In this document: in pieces, positions 1-7,542 of the stretch
How the letters are laid out: each line of letters starts with the position of its first letter
Numbering within the stretch: position 1 is the first letter of the stretch
From: Chryseobacterium sp. 39-10
Lineage (GTDB): Bacteria; Bacteroidota; Bacteroidia; Flavobacteriales; Weeksellaceae
Assembly: GCA_001898255.1 (NCBI GenBank)
Contig: MKTK01000034.1
Span: 26,247 to 89,077, forward strand
Length of the DNA: 62,831 nucleotides
Direction: 5' to 3'
Notes under the pieces: generated by a model
The model's input: the letters and a program-made list of their open reading frames with translations, nothing else
Told to the model about the DNA's origin: nothing
The model's database searches: none
Program-made: the position numbers and the translations under genes

Positions 1-930
1 AAGTTTTTGGTGCAATACACTTTGGGTAATCTGAACAACCATATTGGTGTTCCGCTTACGTTGCTTTCCATCCATGCTGATCATCAAATGGCGGTGGTGG
101 AGATGGGTGCCAATCATCAAAAAGAAATTGAAGCTTTGTGCAAAATTACACAACCGACAATTGGTTATGTCACCAATTTTGGAAAAGCACATTTAGAAGG
201 TTTTGGTGGTTTTGAAGGTGTTATTAAAGGAAAATCCGAATTGTACGATTACTTAAGAAGCCATAAACAAACCATTTTGGTTAACGAAAATGATCCGATT
301 CAGGTGGAAAAAACAATAGATTACGACAACAAGATCACCTTTGGTACGCCATCTTCAGATTATTATTTTGAGTCATTTGCCAATCAGAATTTTGTGGGTT
401 TAAGCTGGAATGGTGATGAAGCACAGTCGCATTTAACGGGGCGCTACAACTTTACCAACCTTTGTGCTGCTGCCAGTTTAGGGTTTCATTTTGGGGTCGA
501 TTTTGAAAAAATAAAAGCGGCTATCGAAAATTATCAGCCCACCAATATGCGATCACAGGTTTTGGAAAAAGATGGGAAGGTTTTCGTGATCGATACCTAC
601 AACGCCAATCCCAGTTCGATGGCAGAATCGCTGCGAAATTTTAGTCAGTTTACCGGAAGCAAAACTGCTGTTATCGGCGATATGTTAGAGTTGGGTGATG
701 AGTCTGATGATGAGCACAAACAAATTTTAGCATTGGCGCAATCGCTTCATTTTGATGGAATTATCACCGTTGGTAAGTGCTTCAAAAAAGTAAATACTAA
801 GGGTGTAGCATTTGAAAATACGGCCGAACTTTCAAATTTTCTGCAAAACAATCCAATCGAATCTACCAATGTTTTACTCAAGGCATCGCGTGGTATTGCG
901 CTGGAAAAAGTGCTGGAATTTATCCATTGA
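1..930 (+). CDS. murF: MurF, UDP-MurNAc-tripeptide--D-Ala-D-Ala ligase (C-terminal part)
   Basis: Cytoplasmic Mur ligase that adds D-Ala-D-Ala to UDP-MurNAc-tripeptide, the last cytoplasmic step of the peptidoglycan precursor. The gene is cut by the window edge: the open frame runs from base 1, and about 309 C-terminal residues remain of a family size near 430. Visible are the NLNNHIGVPLTL segment of the central ATP-binding domain, the EMGANH motif with its catalytic Glu, the NFGKAHLEGFG stretch, and the C-terminal domain motifs DTYNANPSSM and GDMLELG. It ends one base before the stop of the convergent Nudix gene, so the two 3' ends abut. The true start lies upstream of the window. The identification is firm. 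Confidence 0.93.
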   Translation, partial: KFLVQYTLGNLNNHIGVPLTLLSIHADHQMAVVEMGANHQKEIEALCKITQPTIGYVTNFGKAHLEGFGGFEGVIKGKSELYDYLRSHKQTILVNENDPIQVEKTIDYDNKITFGTPSSDYYFESFANQNFVGLSWNGDEAQSHLTGRYNFTNLCAAASLGFHFGVDFEKIKAAIENYQPTNMRSQVLEKDGKVFVIDTYNANPSSMAESLRNFSQFTGSKTAVIGDMLELGDESDDEHKQILALAQSLHFDGIITVGKCFKKVNTKGVAFENTAELSNFLQNNPIESTNVLLKASRGIALEKVLEFIH

Positions 931-1533
931 TCAGGAATTTCGGTCGTCCTGAAGAATCAGTTTAATGTTTTCAAAAGTTTTTGGAAGCACATCGTTTTGT
1001 ATTGCTGCTTCATTTTTCCAGCATACTTCGGAAATGCCTTCTTCGGTTTGAGCTTTTGGTACTTCATCGCCAAGCCATGTCATCTTAAACCAATAGGTTG
1101 TTTTCAATATTTTTTGTCCGTTTCTTTCGGTATAAATATGGAAAGTGCTGTTTAAGAATTTTTCTACTTTAAGGTTTTTTAAGCCCGTTTCTTCACCCAC
1201 TTCTCGAATGGCGGCTTGCTCTTCGGATTCACCTTTTTCGATTTTACCTTTGGGCAAATCCCATCTTCCCAAGCGGTAAATAAACAGGATTTCCCCATTC
1301 TGATTGCGAATGACACCACCTGCAGCTTTAACTATTTTAAAAAGCTGACAAAACTCCGCCCATAAGTCATCCAGCTGCTCACCATAAACATTGATTTCGG
1401 AAGAAGACGTGTTTTCCAGCAGATCCACTGCCATCTCCAAAGTAGCAACCCCTTCAAACTCCAATTTCTTTTCCATTTCTTGGGGATGTTTACTCAATGT
1501 TAATTTTTTTTCATTGACAAAAACTTTATACAT
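931..1533 (-). CDS. Nudix hydrolase family protein
   Basis: Predicted pyrophosphohydrolase acting on a nucleoside diphosphate linked to another moiety; the substrate cannot be read from sequence. The full Nudix box GX5EX7REXXEEXG is present at about residues 96-118 (GKIEKGE through REVGEETG), preceded by the GRWDLPKG strand typical of ADP-ribose/dinucleotide-type Nudix enzymes. About 70 residues before the fold have no recognised domain. I chose the ATG at 1533 (MYKVF); an upstream in-frame ATG at 1542 adds three residues. It is divergent from the SRPBCC gene, with only 36 bp between starts, so the two share a control region. Confidence 0.85.
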   Translation of the reverse strand: MYKVFVNEKKLTLSKHPQEMEKKLEFEGVATLEMAVDLLENTSSSEINVYGEQLDDLWAEFCQLFKIVKAAGGVIRNQNGEILFIYRLGRWDLPKGKIEKGESEEQAAIREVGEETGLKNLKVEKFLNSTFHIYTERNGQKILKTTYWFKMTWLGDEVPKAQTEEGISEVCWKNEAAIQNDVLPKTFENIKLILQDDRNS

Positions 1534-1536
1534 TTG
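1529..1536 (+). promoter_or_regulatory. Candidate -7 box for the SRPBCC gene
   Basis: TACATTTG matches the Bacteroidota -7 consensus TAnnTTTG and lies 34 bp before the plus-strand start, overlapping the start codon of the divergent Nudix gene. No convincing -33 TTTG is present, so this is a weak call. Confidence 0.4.
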
Positions 1537-1569
1537 CAGCACTTTAATAATTGTTACAAAAATATAAAA

Positions 1570-1956
1570 ATGAATTTAGAAGGACGCAAAATCATCGTTA
1601 ATAAATCAGTAAGCGAGCTGGTGAATATGCTGGCCAAGCCGGAAGATTATAAAACGCTGATGCCCGATTCGCTGCAAAGCTTTGAAACGCGTGATAACGG
1701 GTTTAAGTTCAGCTTAAAAGGAATGCCTGAGATCGCTTTGAAAGTAGAAGAGGTTTCCGACAACCAAATTGTGCTGAAATCGGCAAGTTCATCGCTTGAT
1801 TTTGCTTTGCGTGGTGCTATGTCGCCGGTGAATGATTCGCAAACCGAAGTGCAGTTGCTGTTTGATGGTAATTTTAATCCGTTCATTAAAATGATGGTGG
1901 AGAAACCATTGCAAAATTTTATCAATTCGCTTACTGATAATATCGAAAAACTGTAG
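1570..1956 (+). CDS. SRPBCC-fold (START/Bet v1-like) small protein
   Basis: A 128-residue soluble protein with the length and pattern of SRPBCC lipid/ligand-binding folds: an N-terminal strand (EGRKIIVN), a helix pair (SELVNMLAKPEDYKTLMP), a run of alternating hydrophobic strands, and a long C-terminal amphipathic helix (residues about 103-128). No catalytic motif is visible and the ligand is unknown. The ATG at 1570 is preferred over an extension beginning at 1534, because that extension overlaps the divergent Nudix start. It is followed directly by a strong terminator. Pairing with a Nudix gene is, to my knowledge, common in flavobacteria; a functional link is not established. Confidence 0.75.
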   Translation: MNLEGRKIIVNKSVSELVNMLAKPEDYKTLMPDSLQSFETRDNGFKFSLKGMPEIALKVEEVSDNQIVLKSASSSLDFALRGAMSPVNDSQTEVQLLFDGNFNPFIKMMVEKPLQNFINSLTDNIEKL

Positions 1957-1981
1957 TGCTGCAAATTGGTTCAAAACAATG

Positions 1982-2013
1982 ATCCCGAAAACCAACGTTT
2001 TCGGGATTTTTTT
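1982..2013 (+). terminator. Rho-independent terminator
   Basis: Perfect 11-bp stem (ATCCCGAAAAC / GTTTTCGGGAT), 4-nt loop CAAC, and a T7 tract. It lies 25 bp after the SRPBCC stop and between convergent genes. Confidence 0.9.
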
Positions 2014-2035
2014 ATGATACTGAAATTTTTGGTCG

Positions 2036-2731
2036 CTAATGAGTATAAACTGCGAATGCTTCCTCCAGGTTTTCATATCTTCCTTTAAATTCCTCAATGG
2101 GAGAATCCTGGATAATATTGCCTTGGTGGATCAGGATTACGCGCGAACACAAAGCTTCCACCTCTTGCATAATATGCGTTGACAGAATTACGGTTTTCTC
2201 TTGCCCGATCTTTCGAATTACATTTCGAATTTCGATGATTTGGTTGGGGTCAAGACCGTTGGTGGGCTCATCCAGAATCAGTAAATCTGGCGAGTGCAGA
2301 ATCGCTTGCGCCAAACCTACCCGTTGCTTGTACCCTTTGGATAGCTGCAAAATTTTCTTGTGCTTTTCAGGCGTAATACCCACCAAGTCTATTATTTCGT
2401 CAATTCTTTCTTTGGGTATCTGGTGGATTTCGGCCACAAAATTAAGGTATTCTTTCACGTACATATCCAGATAAAGCGGATTGTTTTCGGGGAGAAATCC
2501 TATTTTTTTCTTGCTTTCTATTTCGTGTTCGGTGATGTCTTTTCCGTTAAAAAGAATTTGCCCTTCATCAATATTCAACACGCCTACAATAGATTTCATG
2601 AGGGTCGATTTTCCGGCTCCGTTGGGTCCCAGCAAACCAATGATTTCGTTTTTTGGAATTTCGATATTGATTTGGTTTAAGGCGGTCTGTTCGCCAAATT
2701 TCTTGGTCAGCTGAATGATCTGAAGCGACAT
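2036..2731 (-). CDS. ABC transporter ATP-binding protein, GldA-like
   Basis: ATPase subunit of an ABC transporter at the inner face of the cytoplasmic membrane. Walker A GPNGAGKST is at 35-43, the signature LSKGYKQRVGLAQ at 130-142, Walker B LLILDEP at 150-156 and the H-loop STH at 184-186. The PENNPLYLDMYVKEYL segment and the STHIMQEVEALC stretch are typical of GldA, the ATPase of the gliding-motility-associated exporter of Bacteroidota. At 231 residues it is shorter than classic GldA (about 300), lacking the C-terminal extension, and no GldF/GldG membrane partner is in the window. It may therefore be a GldA paralogue or a generic exporter ATPase. Confidence 0.85.
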   Translation of the reverse strand: MSLQIIQLTKKFGEQTALNQINIEIPKNEIIGLLGPNGAGKSTLMKSIVGVLNIDEGQILFNGKDITEHEIESKKKIGFLPENNPLYLDMYVKEYLNFVAEIHQIPKERIDEIIDLVGITPEKHKKILQLSKGYKQRVGLAQAILHSPDLLILDEPTNGLDPNQIIEIRNVIRKIGQEKTVILSTHIMQEVEALCSRVILIHQGNIIQDSPIEEFKGRYENLEEAFAVYTH

Positions 2732-2749
2732 AATTTTCGTTTAGAACTA

Positions 2750-2757
2750 CAAATTTA
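2750..2757 (-). promoter_or_regulatory. Candidate -7 box for the GldA-like gene
   Basis: On the minus strand this reads TAAATTTG (TAnnTTTG), 19 bp before the start codon at 2731. The -33 element is not clear. Confidence 0.45.
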
Positions 2758-3047
2758 AGGAAATAGATGGGAAATTGAAAACAGTTTCTGGGGTTAAAAT
2801 AATCCAAATATTTGCTTGCTGATGAAGCAACAGAAATTTTATTGAATGACAGCACAAACCATTCATTATATTCCCTAAACTAAGGTTTCAATTGAATGGT
2901 ACGAATAAAAAACTGCTCACTTGATGAGATATTATCGGAACAAACTCCAACAAAAACAAGACCCTTTCGTTATAAAAGATATTAACAATAGAATAGATGT
3001 CTACTCCTTTTAATTCTAAGCCATTCTTTAAAGATTTTAGATTTTCA
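2758..3047. other. Intergenic region between divergent genes
   Basis: AT-rich spacer between the GldA-like gene and the BetT leader. I see no convincing gene, hairpin or repeat in it. Short frames here have no recognisable product. Confidence 0.5.
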
Positions 3048-3055
3048 TATATTTG
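3048..3055 (+). promoter_or_regulatory. Candidate -7 box for the betT leader
   Basis: TATATTTG fits TAnnTTTG. A TTTA 17 bp upstream (3027-3030) is a near match to the -33 TTTG. It would produce a leader of about 165 nt before the transporter start. Confidence 0.45.
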
Positions 3056-3124
3056 CAAAATAGCCATGATAATGAGACTGTTCTCATTGCCCAGTCATTT
3101 TTTTTGCGGCTAATTCTTACTTTC

Positions 3125-3145
3125 AGCATCAAGGCGATGCTTTTT
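3125..3145 (+). terminator. Terminator-like hairpin inside the betT leader
   Basis: AGCATC / GATGCT 6-bp stem, 5-nt loop AAGGC, followed by T5. It sits between the candidate promoter and the coding region, so it could act as an attenuator. The stem is short. Confidence 0.35.
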
Positions 3146-3227
3146 GATTCATCGATTTCCAGGAGGACTTTTCATGATCGGCGAATCCTAATTTTCACTG
3201 AATATTCTATCATTAAATCTATACTCC

Positions 3228-5246
3228 ATGATGAAAAAATTACCAAAAATCAGAACGACATTAAATAAAGGAGTGGTAATACCGAGTTTGGTTTTCATCA
3301 TCGGTATTTGCCTTTTGGCCGGAATTTTTCCAAATCTTATGGGTGAACTGCTCCAGAAAGTGAAAGATTTTATTTTCGTAAATCTCAATTACATCTACAT
3401 TTGGTCGGTAACGATCTTTGTCATTTTTCTTATTTATTTGATGTTCAGCAAGTATGGCAACATCCGCCTTGGCCGAAACGACAGCAAGCCAGACTACTCG
3501 TTTTTTTCATGGATTTCGATGCTTTTTGCGGCAGGAATGGGAATTGGTTTGATGTATTTTGGTGTGGCAGAACCGATGCAGCATTACTCCAATCCGGCAT
3601 TTGCCGATGGAACACCGATTCAGCGAGCCAAAGTTGCCGAAGTGTATACTTTTTTCCATTGGGGAATTCACGCTTGGGCAATTTACGGCATTGTGGGACT
3701 TTCGTTGGCGTATTTCACGTACCGGTATCGGTTGCCGCTTTCCCTCAGGAGTTGTTTTTATCCTTTATTGAAAGATAAAATAAAAGGAAAATGGGGCAAT
3801 GTGATCGATGTTTTTGCTTTGTGCAGTACCTTTTTCGGGATCACCACTTCGTTAGGATTTGGCGTGGTACAGATCAATTCCGGATTGCAGACGCTGGGAG
3901 TTTTGCCGGGAACTGGGTTTATTTATCAGGTGTTAATTGTGGTTGTGCTCGTTTCATTTTCCATTTTTTCTGCGGTAAGCGGTGTTGATAAAGGCATCCG
4001 GATTTTGAGCAATGTGAACATCATCAGCGTTTTGGCTTTGCTGTTGTTTATTTAGATTTTCGGGCCAACTGTTTATCTGATTGGCAGCTTTACCGATAAT
4101 CTCGGAAACTACATCAGCAGCTTTTTTAGTCTCACGTTCAATACCCACACCTACGAAGAAAATCTAAAACCTTGGTTTTACGACTGGACGATTTTGTACT
4201 GGGCATGGTGGATTTCCTGGTCGCCGTATGTGGGATTATTCATCGCCAGAATATCCAAAGGAAGAACCATTCGGGAATTTATTGGTGCGGTTTTAATTAT
4301 TCCGACCATGTTCAATTTCATCTGGATGTCGGTGTTTGGGAACAGTGCAATCTGGTTTGATCAGCACGTTGCAGATGGTGCACTGAGTATGCTTTCCGTC
4401 AATCCGGATGCATTGATGTTCCGTTTTCTGGAATATTTTCCGTTCTCCACCATCGTCAGTTTCGTCACCATTGCCATTATCATCATCTTTTTCGTAACGT
4501 CTGCCGATTCCGGGATGTTCGTGATGAACAGCATTGCGACCAAAAATGCAAAGGTTTCTCCAAAATGGCAAACGGTCGGCTGGGGCGTTTTATTGGCGGC
4601 ATTGGCTTTAATGTTACTGAATGCCGGTGGACTAACCGCACTCCAAAGTATGACGCTAATTACGGCGCTTCCGTTTTCGGTAATTATGTTGCTGTTTATT
4701 GTGAGTTTGGTGAAGGCGTTATCCATCGATCAAAATTATTACGAACGCGATTTTTCTGCCACCACCATTCCATGGTCGGGAGAATATTGGAAAGACCGCC
4801 TGAAGCAAATTGTTTCCTATCACGACAAAAAATCGGTGGATGCGTTTATTCATTCCACCGTACAAGATGCCTTCCACGATTTGCAGCAGGAGTTTTCAAA
4901 AAACGGTATTGAAGCCAAAGTACACTCTCACGAAAAACCAGCACGAGTGGAAATTGAGATTAAGTACGATGTGGTAAATAATTTTATTTACGGAGTGAAA
5001 AGTGATTCCAAAATAATCTCAGATTATTTGCTGAACGAAGATAATCTTCCGGATGCCGAGAACGATCACAGTTATTTTCCGAAATCGTATTTTGGAGACG
5101 ATCGCGAAGGATACGATGTGCAATTGTTTACGAAAAATGAATTGATTTCCGACGTCTTGAAACACTACGGACGATTTGTCGAAATTATTTCGGAAAAGAA
5201 AAACGAAATGTTCATCAGCAGCAACAGTAATCAAAGGTTTCGGTAG
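3228..5246 (+). pseudogene. betT: BCCT-family (BetT-like) choline/betaine transporter interrupted by one amber codon
   Basis: Secondary transporter of the betaine/choline/carnitine family, inner membrane, normally taking up quaternary-amine osmolytes. One frame runs from ATG 3228 to TAA 5246 and is broken only by TAG at 4053-4055 (codon 276). Translation resumes in the same frame without missing residues: the helix before the stop (LALLLFI) continues as IFGPTVYLIGSF. Family hallmarks occur on both sides: the glycine-rich AAGMGIGLMYFGVAEP before, and WWISWSPYVGLFIARISKGR after. The total of about 671 residues equals BetT with its cytoplasmic C-terminal domain (YDV...ISDVLKHYGR region). No frameshift or deletion is seen, so this is a recent nonsense mutation, a sequencing error, or a suppressed stop. 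Confidence 0.85.
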
Positions 5247-5341
5247 AAATTTTTTGCATGATTCATCAATTTGTATCATTGAAATTACCGTTGAGAACGT
5301 GAAAAAATTATGAGGAAACGGATTCAAAATACTTTAAAAGA

Positions 5342-5374
5342 AAACAGGACGAAGAAATGATCTTCATCCTGTTT
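5342..5374. terminator. Bidirectional terminator between convergent genes
   Basis: AAACAGGA-C-GAAGA pairs with TCTTC-A-TCCTGTTT around a short loop. It lies between the transporter 3' end and the convergent oxidoreductase stop, with a T tract on one side and an A tract on the other. Confidence 0.75.
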
Positions 5375-5396
5375 CATTGAATAGGGTATTGTTTTG

Positions 5397-6365
5397 TTAA
5401 ATGACGACCACAAGGCGTTTTCCATCGGTGACTTCCATTTCCCATAATTGTTCTATATCTTTTAGGTTTACTTTGATGGTGTCCACTTTTAGTTTGTTTT
5501 CGGCGGTGAGTTGGAACATTTCCGGGAGTATTTCAGAAAACAACAGTTTCATTTCATCCTTTGTCCAGCTGCCCACACCGGAACCGGAAAGTTGCAGGTC
5601 TACGCTTCTTAAGTTCTCTGCCGATAATTGAATTTTGTCGCCCGTTATCGAACCGATGGATACAAATCTTGTTTTGTGGGTGAAAGATCCGTTTCCTTTA
5701 AAAGAGGCCAAAAGCAGTTCTGCTGTGTGTCCCCACAAATAATCAATCATAATATCGATGGGCGTTTGGCTGTGGATATTTCTTATCTGCGCTATAAAAT
5801 CCTCATCATTTTGCGTAGTCAGAACGGTTTCATCCGCACCTAACGTTAACAGAGATTTTAAAGTTTGTTCATTTCTTCCCGTAACAATGATTTTCTTCGC
5901 TCCGTAGTGTTTGGCCACCTGAACGGCAATTTTTCCTGTAAAACCTGTTGCGCCGTTAATCAATACCGTTTCTCCTGCTTGCATTTTCGCCCTGAAACGA
6001 AGAGCCATCGCCGAACCCGCCACTGCATTGGGCAAGGCACAGGCCGAAGCATCGTCAATTCCTTCGGGTAGCTTTACCATTCTTCTTTTGTCGATAATAG
6101 CTTTTTCGGCAATCATCCCGTCACCCAAAGCATACACCCTTGTGCCGTCTGCAAGCAAACCGACGCCGTCTCCGCCAATCAGCGTGGCTTTTTTCGGCTG
6201 GTTTTCCGCGGAATAATGGGTGCCTTTTGCCCTTGATTTGTCAAAATGTTTGATGGCTGCTGCTTTCACAGAGATAAGCAGTTCATCGTCGCTTTTCACG
6301 ACAGGGTCCGGAACGTCTGCATATTGGGGCATTTCGCCCTGTTGATACATTACTGCTGCTTTCAT
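5397..6365 (-). CDS. Zinc-independent quinone oxidoreductase / MDR-family NADPH dehydrogenase
   Basis: Medium-chain dehydrogenase/reductase of 322 residues, cytoplasmic, predicted to reduce quinones or enones with NADPH. The N-terminal GroES-like domain spans about 1-115, and the Rossmann domain carries the GATGFTG dinucleotide motif at 138-144. Conserved zinc ligands (Cys cluster, GHE) are absent, which points to the quinone-reductase branch. The start overlaps the last codon of the DoxX-like gene by 4 bp (6362-6365), so the two are translationally coupled. With the Crp/Fnr gene upstream, a role in redox or xenobiotic stress is a reasonable inference. The true substrate is unknown. Confidence 0.85.
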   Translation of the reverse strand: MKAAVMYQQGEMPQYADVPDPVVKSDDELLISVKAAAIKHFDKSRAKGTHYSAENQPKKATLIGGDGVGLLADGTRVYALGDGMIAEKAIIDKRRMVKLPEGIDDASACALPNAVAGSAMALRFRAKMQAGETVLINGATGFTGKIAVQVAKHYGAKKIIVTGRNEQTLKSLLTLGADETVLTTQNDEDFIAQIRNIHSQTPIDIMIDYLWGHTAELLLASFKGNGSFTHKTRFVSIGSITGDKIQLSAENLRSVDLQLSGSGVGSWTKDEMKLLFSEILPEMFQLTAENKLKVDTIKVNLKDIEQLWEMEVTDGKRLVVVI

Positions 6366-6733
6366 TTTTTATTGTTTTTTAAATTGGAATACGTGATATA
6401 AGAAGTCAATAGTAAGGCCAGTGCAAGGATTGCCGAAGATGCTGTTACTAAGGAATCGCCCGATGCCAAGTGGGCAATAAACCCAGAAATCATCGTAATG
6501 ACAAATCCGGCATAAGCCCATTCTTTCCATCTGCCATTTATCGTCGGAACGAGTACTACAATTACTCCCATAATTTTGGCAACGGCCAGCTCAATCCGGA
6601 AATAATCGGGAAAACCAAAATGATCGCACAGCTGTTTTGCTCTATCTGAGGTTAAATAGGCATATGCATTCGCCAACATCCAAACCGAGAAAAGAATACT
6701 TGCCGACCAGTAGATTATTTTTTGAGATTTCAT
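6362..6733 (-). CDS. DoxX-like four-helix membrane protein
   Basis: A 123-residue integral membrane protein with four predicted transmembrane helices (about 7-27, 45-66, 71-90 and 95-115), matching the size and layout of the DoxX_2 family. Members are inner-membrane proteins whose biochemical role is poorly defined; some act with oxidoreductases in redox homeostasis. The overlap with the quinone-oxidoreductase gene and the shared direction argue for one transcript. Upstream lie a -7 box (6754-6761) and a perfect dyad (6784-6799), placed so that a regulator could act on it. Confidence 0.8.
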   Translation of the reverse strand: MKSQKIIYWSASILFSVWMLANAYAYLTSDRAKQLCDHFGFPDYFRIELAVAKIMGVIVVLVPTINGRWKEWAYAGFVITMISGFIAHLASGDSLVTASSAILALALLLTSYITYSNLKNNKK

Positions 6734-6753
6734 TTTACCTTAAGATTACAATG

Positions 6754-6761
6754 CAAAATTA
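6754..6761 (-). promoter_or_regulatory. -7 promoter box for doxX-like/oxidoreductase operon
   Basis: Minus-strand TAATTTTG (TAnnTTTG), 20 bp before the DoxX-like start. The dyad at 6784-6799 is centred roughly 44 bp upstream of the expected transcription start, close to the usual class II Crp position. Confidence 0.5.
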
Positions 6762-6783
6762 TGGTGGTCTTAAGGTTTGTGGC

Positions 6784-6799
6784 GATAACATTTGTTATC
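6784..6799. promoter_or_regulatory. Palindromic operator candidate GATAAC-N4-GTTATC
   Basis: Perfect 6-4-6 inverted repeat in the 77-bp gap between the Crp/Fnr gene and the DoxX-like gene. Its symmetry and length suit a Crp/Fnr dimer, and the adjacent regulator is the natural candidate. Binding is inferred. Confidence 0.55.
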
Positions 6800-6810
6800 A
6801 AATTTTTACA

Positions 6811-7386
6811 TTATTTTTCTCTCACGAGCTTGGCTTTGATTCGGCTTAAATGAACCGTCGTCACGCCCAGATACGAGGCAATATAATGTTGCGGAACACG
6901 CAGAATTAGCTGTGGCTTTTCTTTGATCAGGTGCAAGTATCGTTGCTGCGGAGTATCTTTAATGAAGGAAATAAAATGTTTCATATAATCAAACGTGCGT
7001 TCAAAGATGCCGTTGATAAACATGTCCCGAAGGTCCGGATTATTTTTAATTTCTTCCAGAATGCGGTCGAGGTCTTTTTTTGCAATCCACCAGACAGTAC
7101 TCGGTTCAATGGTTTCGATCGTCACCGGACTTGGCGTGTTTTTTCGGAAACTTTCAATGGAAGCCACCATATGGTTTTCAAAGAAAAACTGGGTAGTAAC
7201 ATCCTTTCCATTGTTATTGAACCATACCCGAATGCATCCTTTTTCAATAATAAAAAGCTTTTTGGAAATTTCGCCCTCGTTTAAAAGTGCAGTGCGCGCC
7301 GGAACCTCGATCCGATTAAAATACCCGATATACCTTTCCCAAGAATGATCGTCGAGCGGAAATTGATCTTTAAATTGTTCAAACAT
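6811..7386 (-). CDS. Crp/Fnr family transcriptional regulator
   Basis: DNA-binding regulator of 191 residues. A cyclic-nucleotide-binding jelly roll spans about 25-115 (NEGEISKKLFIIEKGCIRVWF is the typical beta-roll), followed by a long dimerisation helix and a C-terminal helix-turn-helix at about 160-188 (VPQHYIASYLGVTTVHLSRIK). Conserved cAMP-contact Arg/Ser residues are not obvious and no N-terminal Fe-S cysteine cluster exists, so the signal is probably neither cAMP nor oxygen through a cluster. It lies directly upstream of, and on the same strand as, the DoxX-like and oxidoreductase genes, which are its likely targets. Confidence 0.88.
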   Translation of the reverse strand: MFEQFKDQFPLDDHSWERYIGYFNRIEVPARTALLNEGEISKKLFIIEKGCIRVWFNNNGKDVTTQFFFENHMVASIESFRKNTPSPVTIETIEPSTVWWIAKKDLDRILEEIKNNPDLRDMFINGIFERTFDYMKHFISFIKDTPQQRYLHLIKEKPQLILRVPQHYIASYLGVTTVHLSRIKAKLVREK

Positions 7387-7400
7387 GCACTGAAATTAAT

Positions 7401-7442
7401 TTGATAAAAAAGGGTAGATCATAAGATCCGACTTTTTATCAA
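7401..7442. repeat. Perfect 10-bp inverted repeat upstream of the Crp/Fnr gene
   Basis: TTGATAAAAA at 7401-7410 and TTTTTATCAA at 7433-7442, with an inner pair of GATC tetramers (7417-7420 and 7425-7428). It begins 15 bp before the Crp/Fnr start. It could be an operator with TTGATA half-sites or an RNA hairpin in the leader. Confidence 0.55.
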
Positions 7443-7512
7443 CGAATAAAATTAGAAAATTATTTCCAACTCAAACTGAAAATCAAAAAAGAAAGCACCA
7501 AGAATAATTCCG

Positions 7513-7520
7513 TAATTTTG
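7513..7520 (+). promoter_or_regulatory. -7 promoter box for the response regulator
   Basis: TAATTTTG (TAnnTTTG), 22 bp before the ATG at 7543. There is no clear -33 match, as expected of an activated promoter. Confidence 0.5.
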
Positions 7521-7542
7521 TCATCGCAATACAAGGCACGCC

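Noticed and set aside
3053..3268. A 71-residue frame in the betT leader
   Set aside because: It overlaps the betT start, has no recognisable features, and covers the hairpin and Shine-Dalgarno-like leader elements.
3228..5246. Two separate transporter genes, 3228-4055 and 4194-5246
   Set aside because: Both halves are in the same frame and the sequence between the TAG and the second ATG encodes the missing helix, so this is one gene with one stop codon.
6035..6216. Zinc-dependent alcohol dehydrogenase as the identity of the 5397-6365 gene
   Set aside because: The catalytic zinc ligands and the structural Cys cluster are absent from the translated N-terminal domain; the quinone-oxidoreductase branch fits better.
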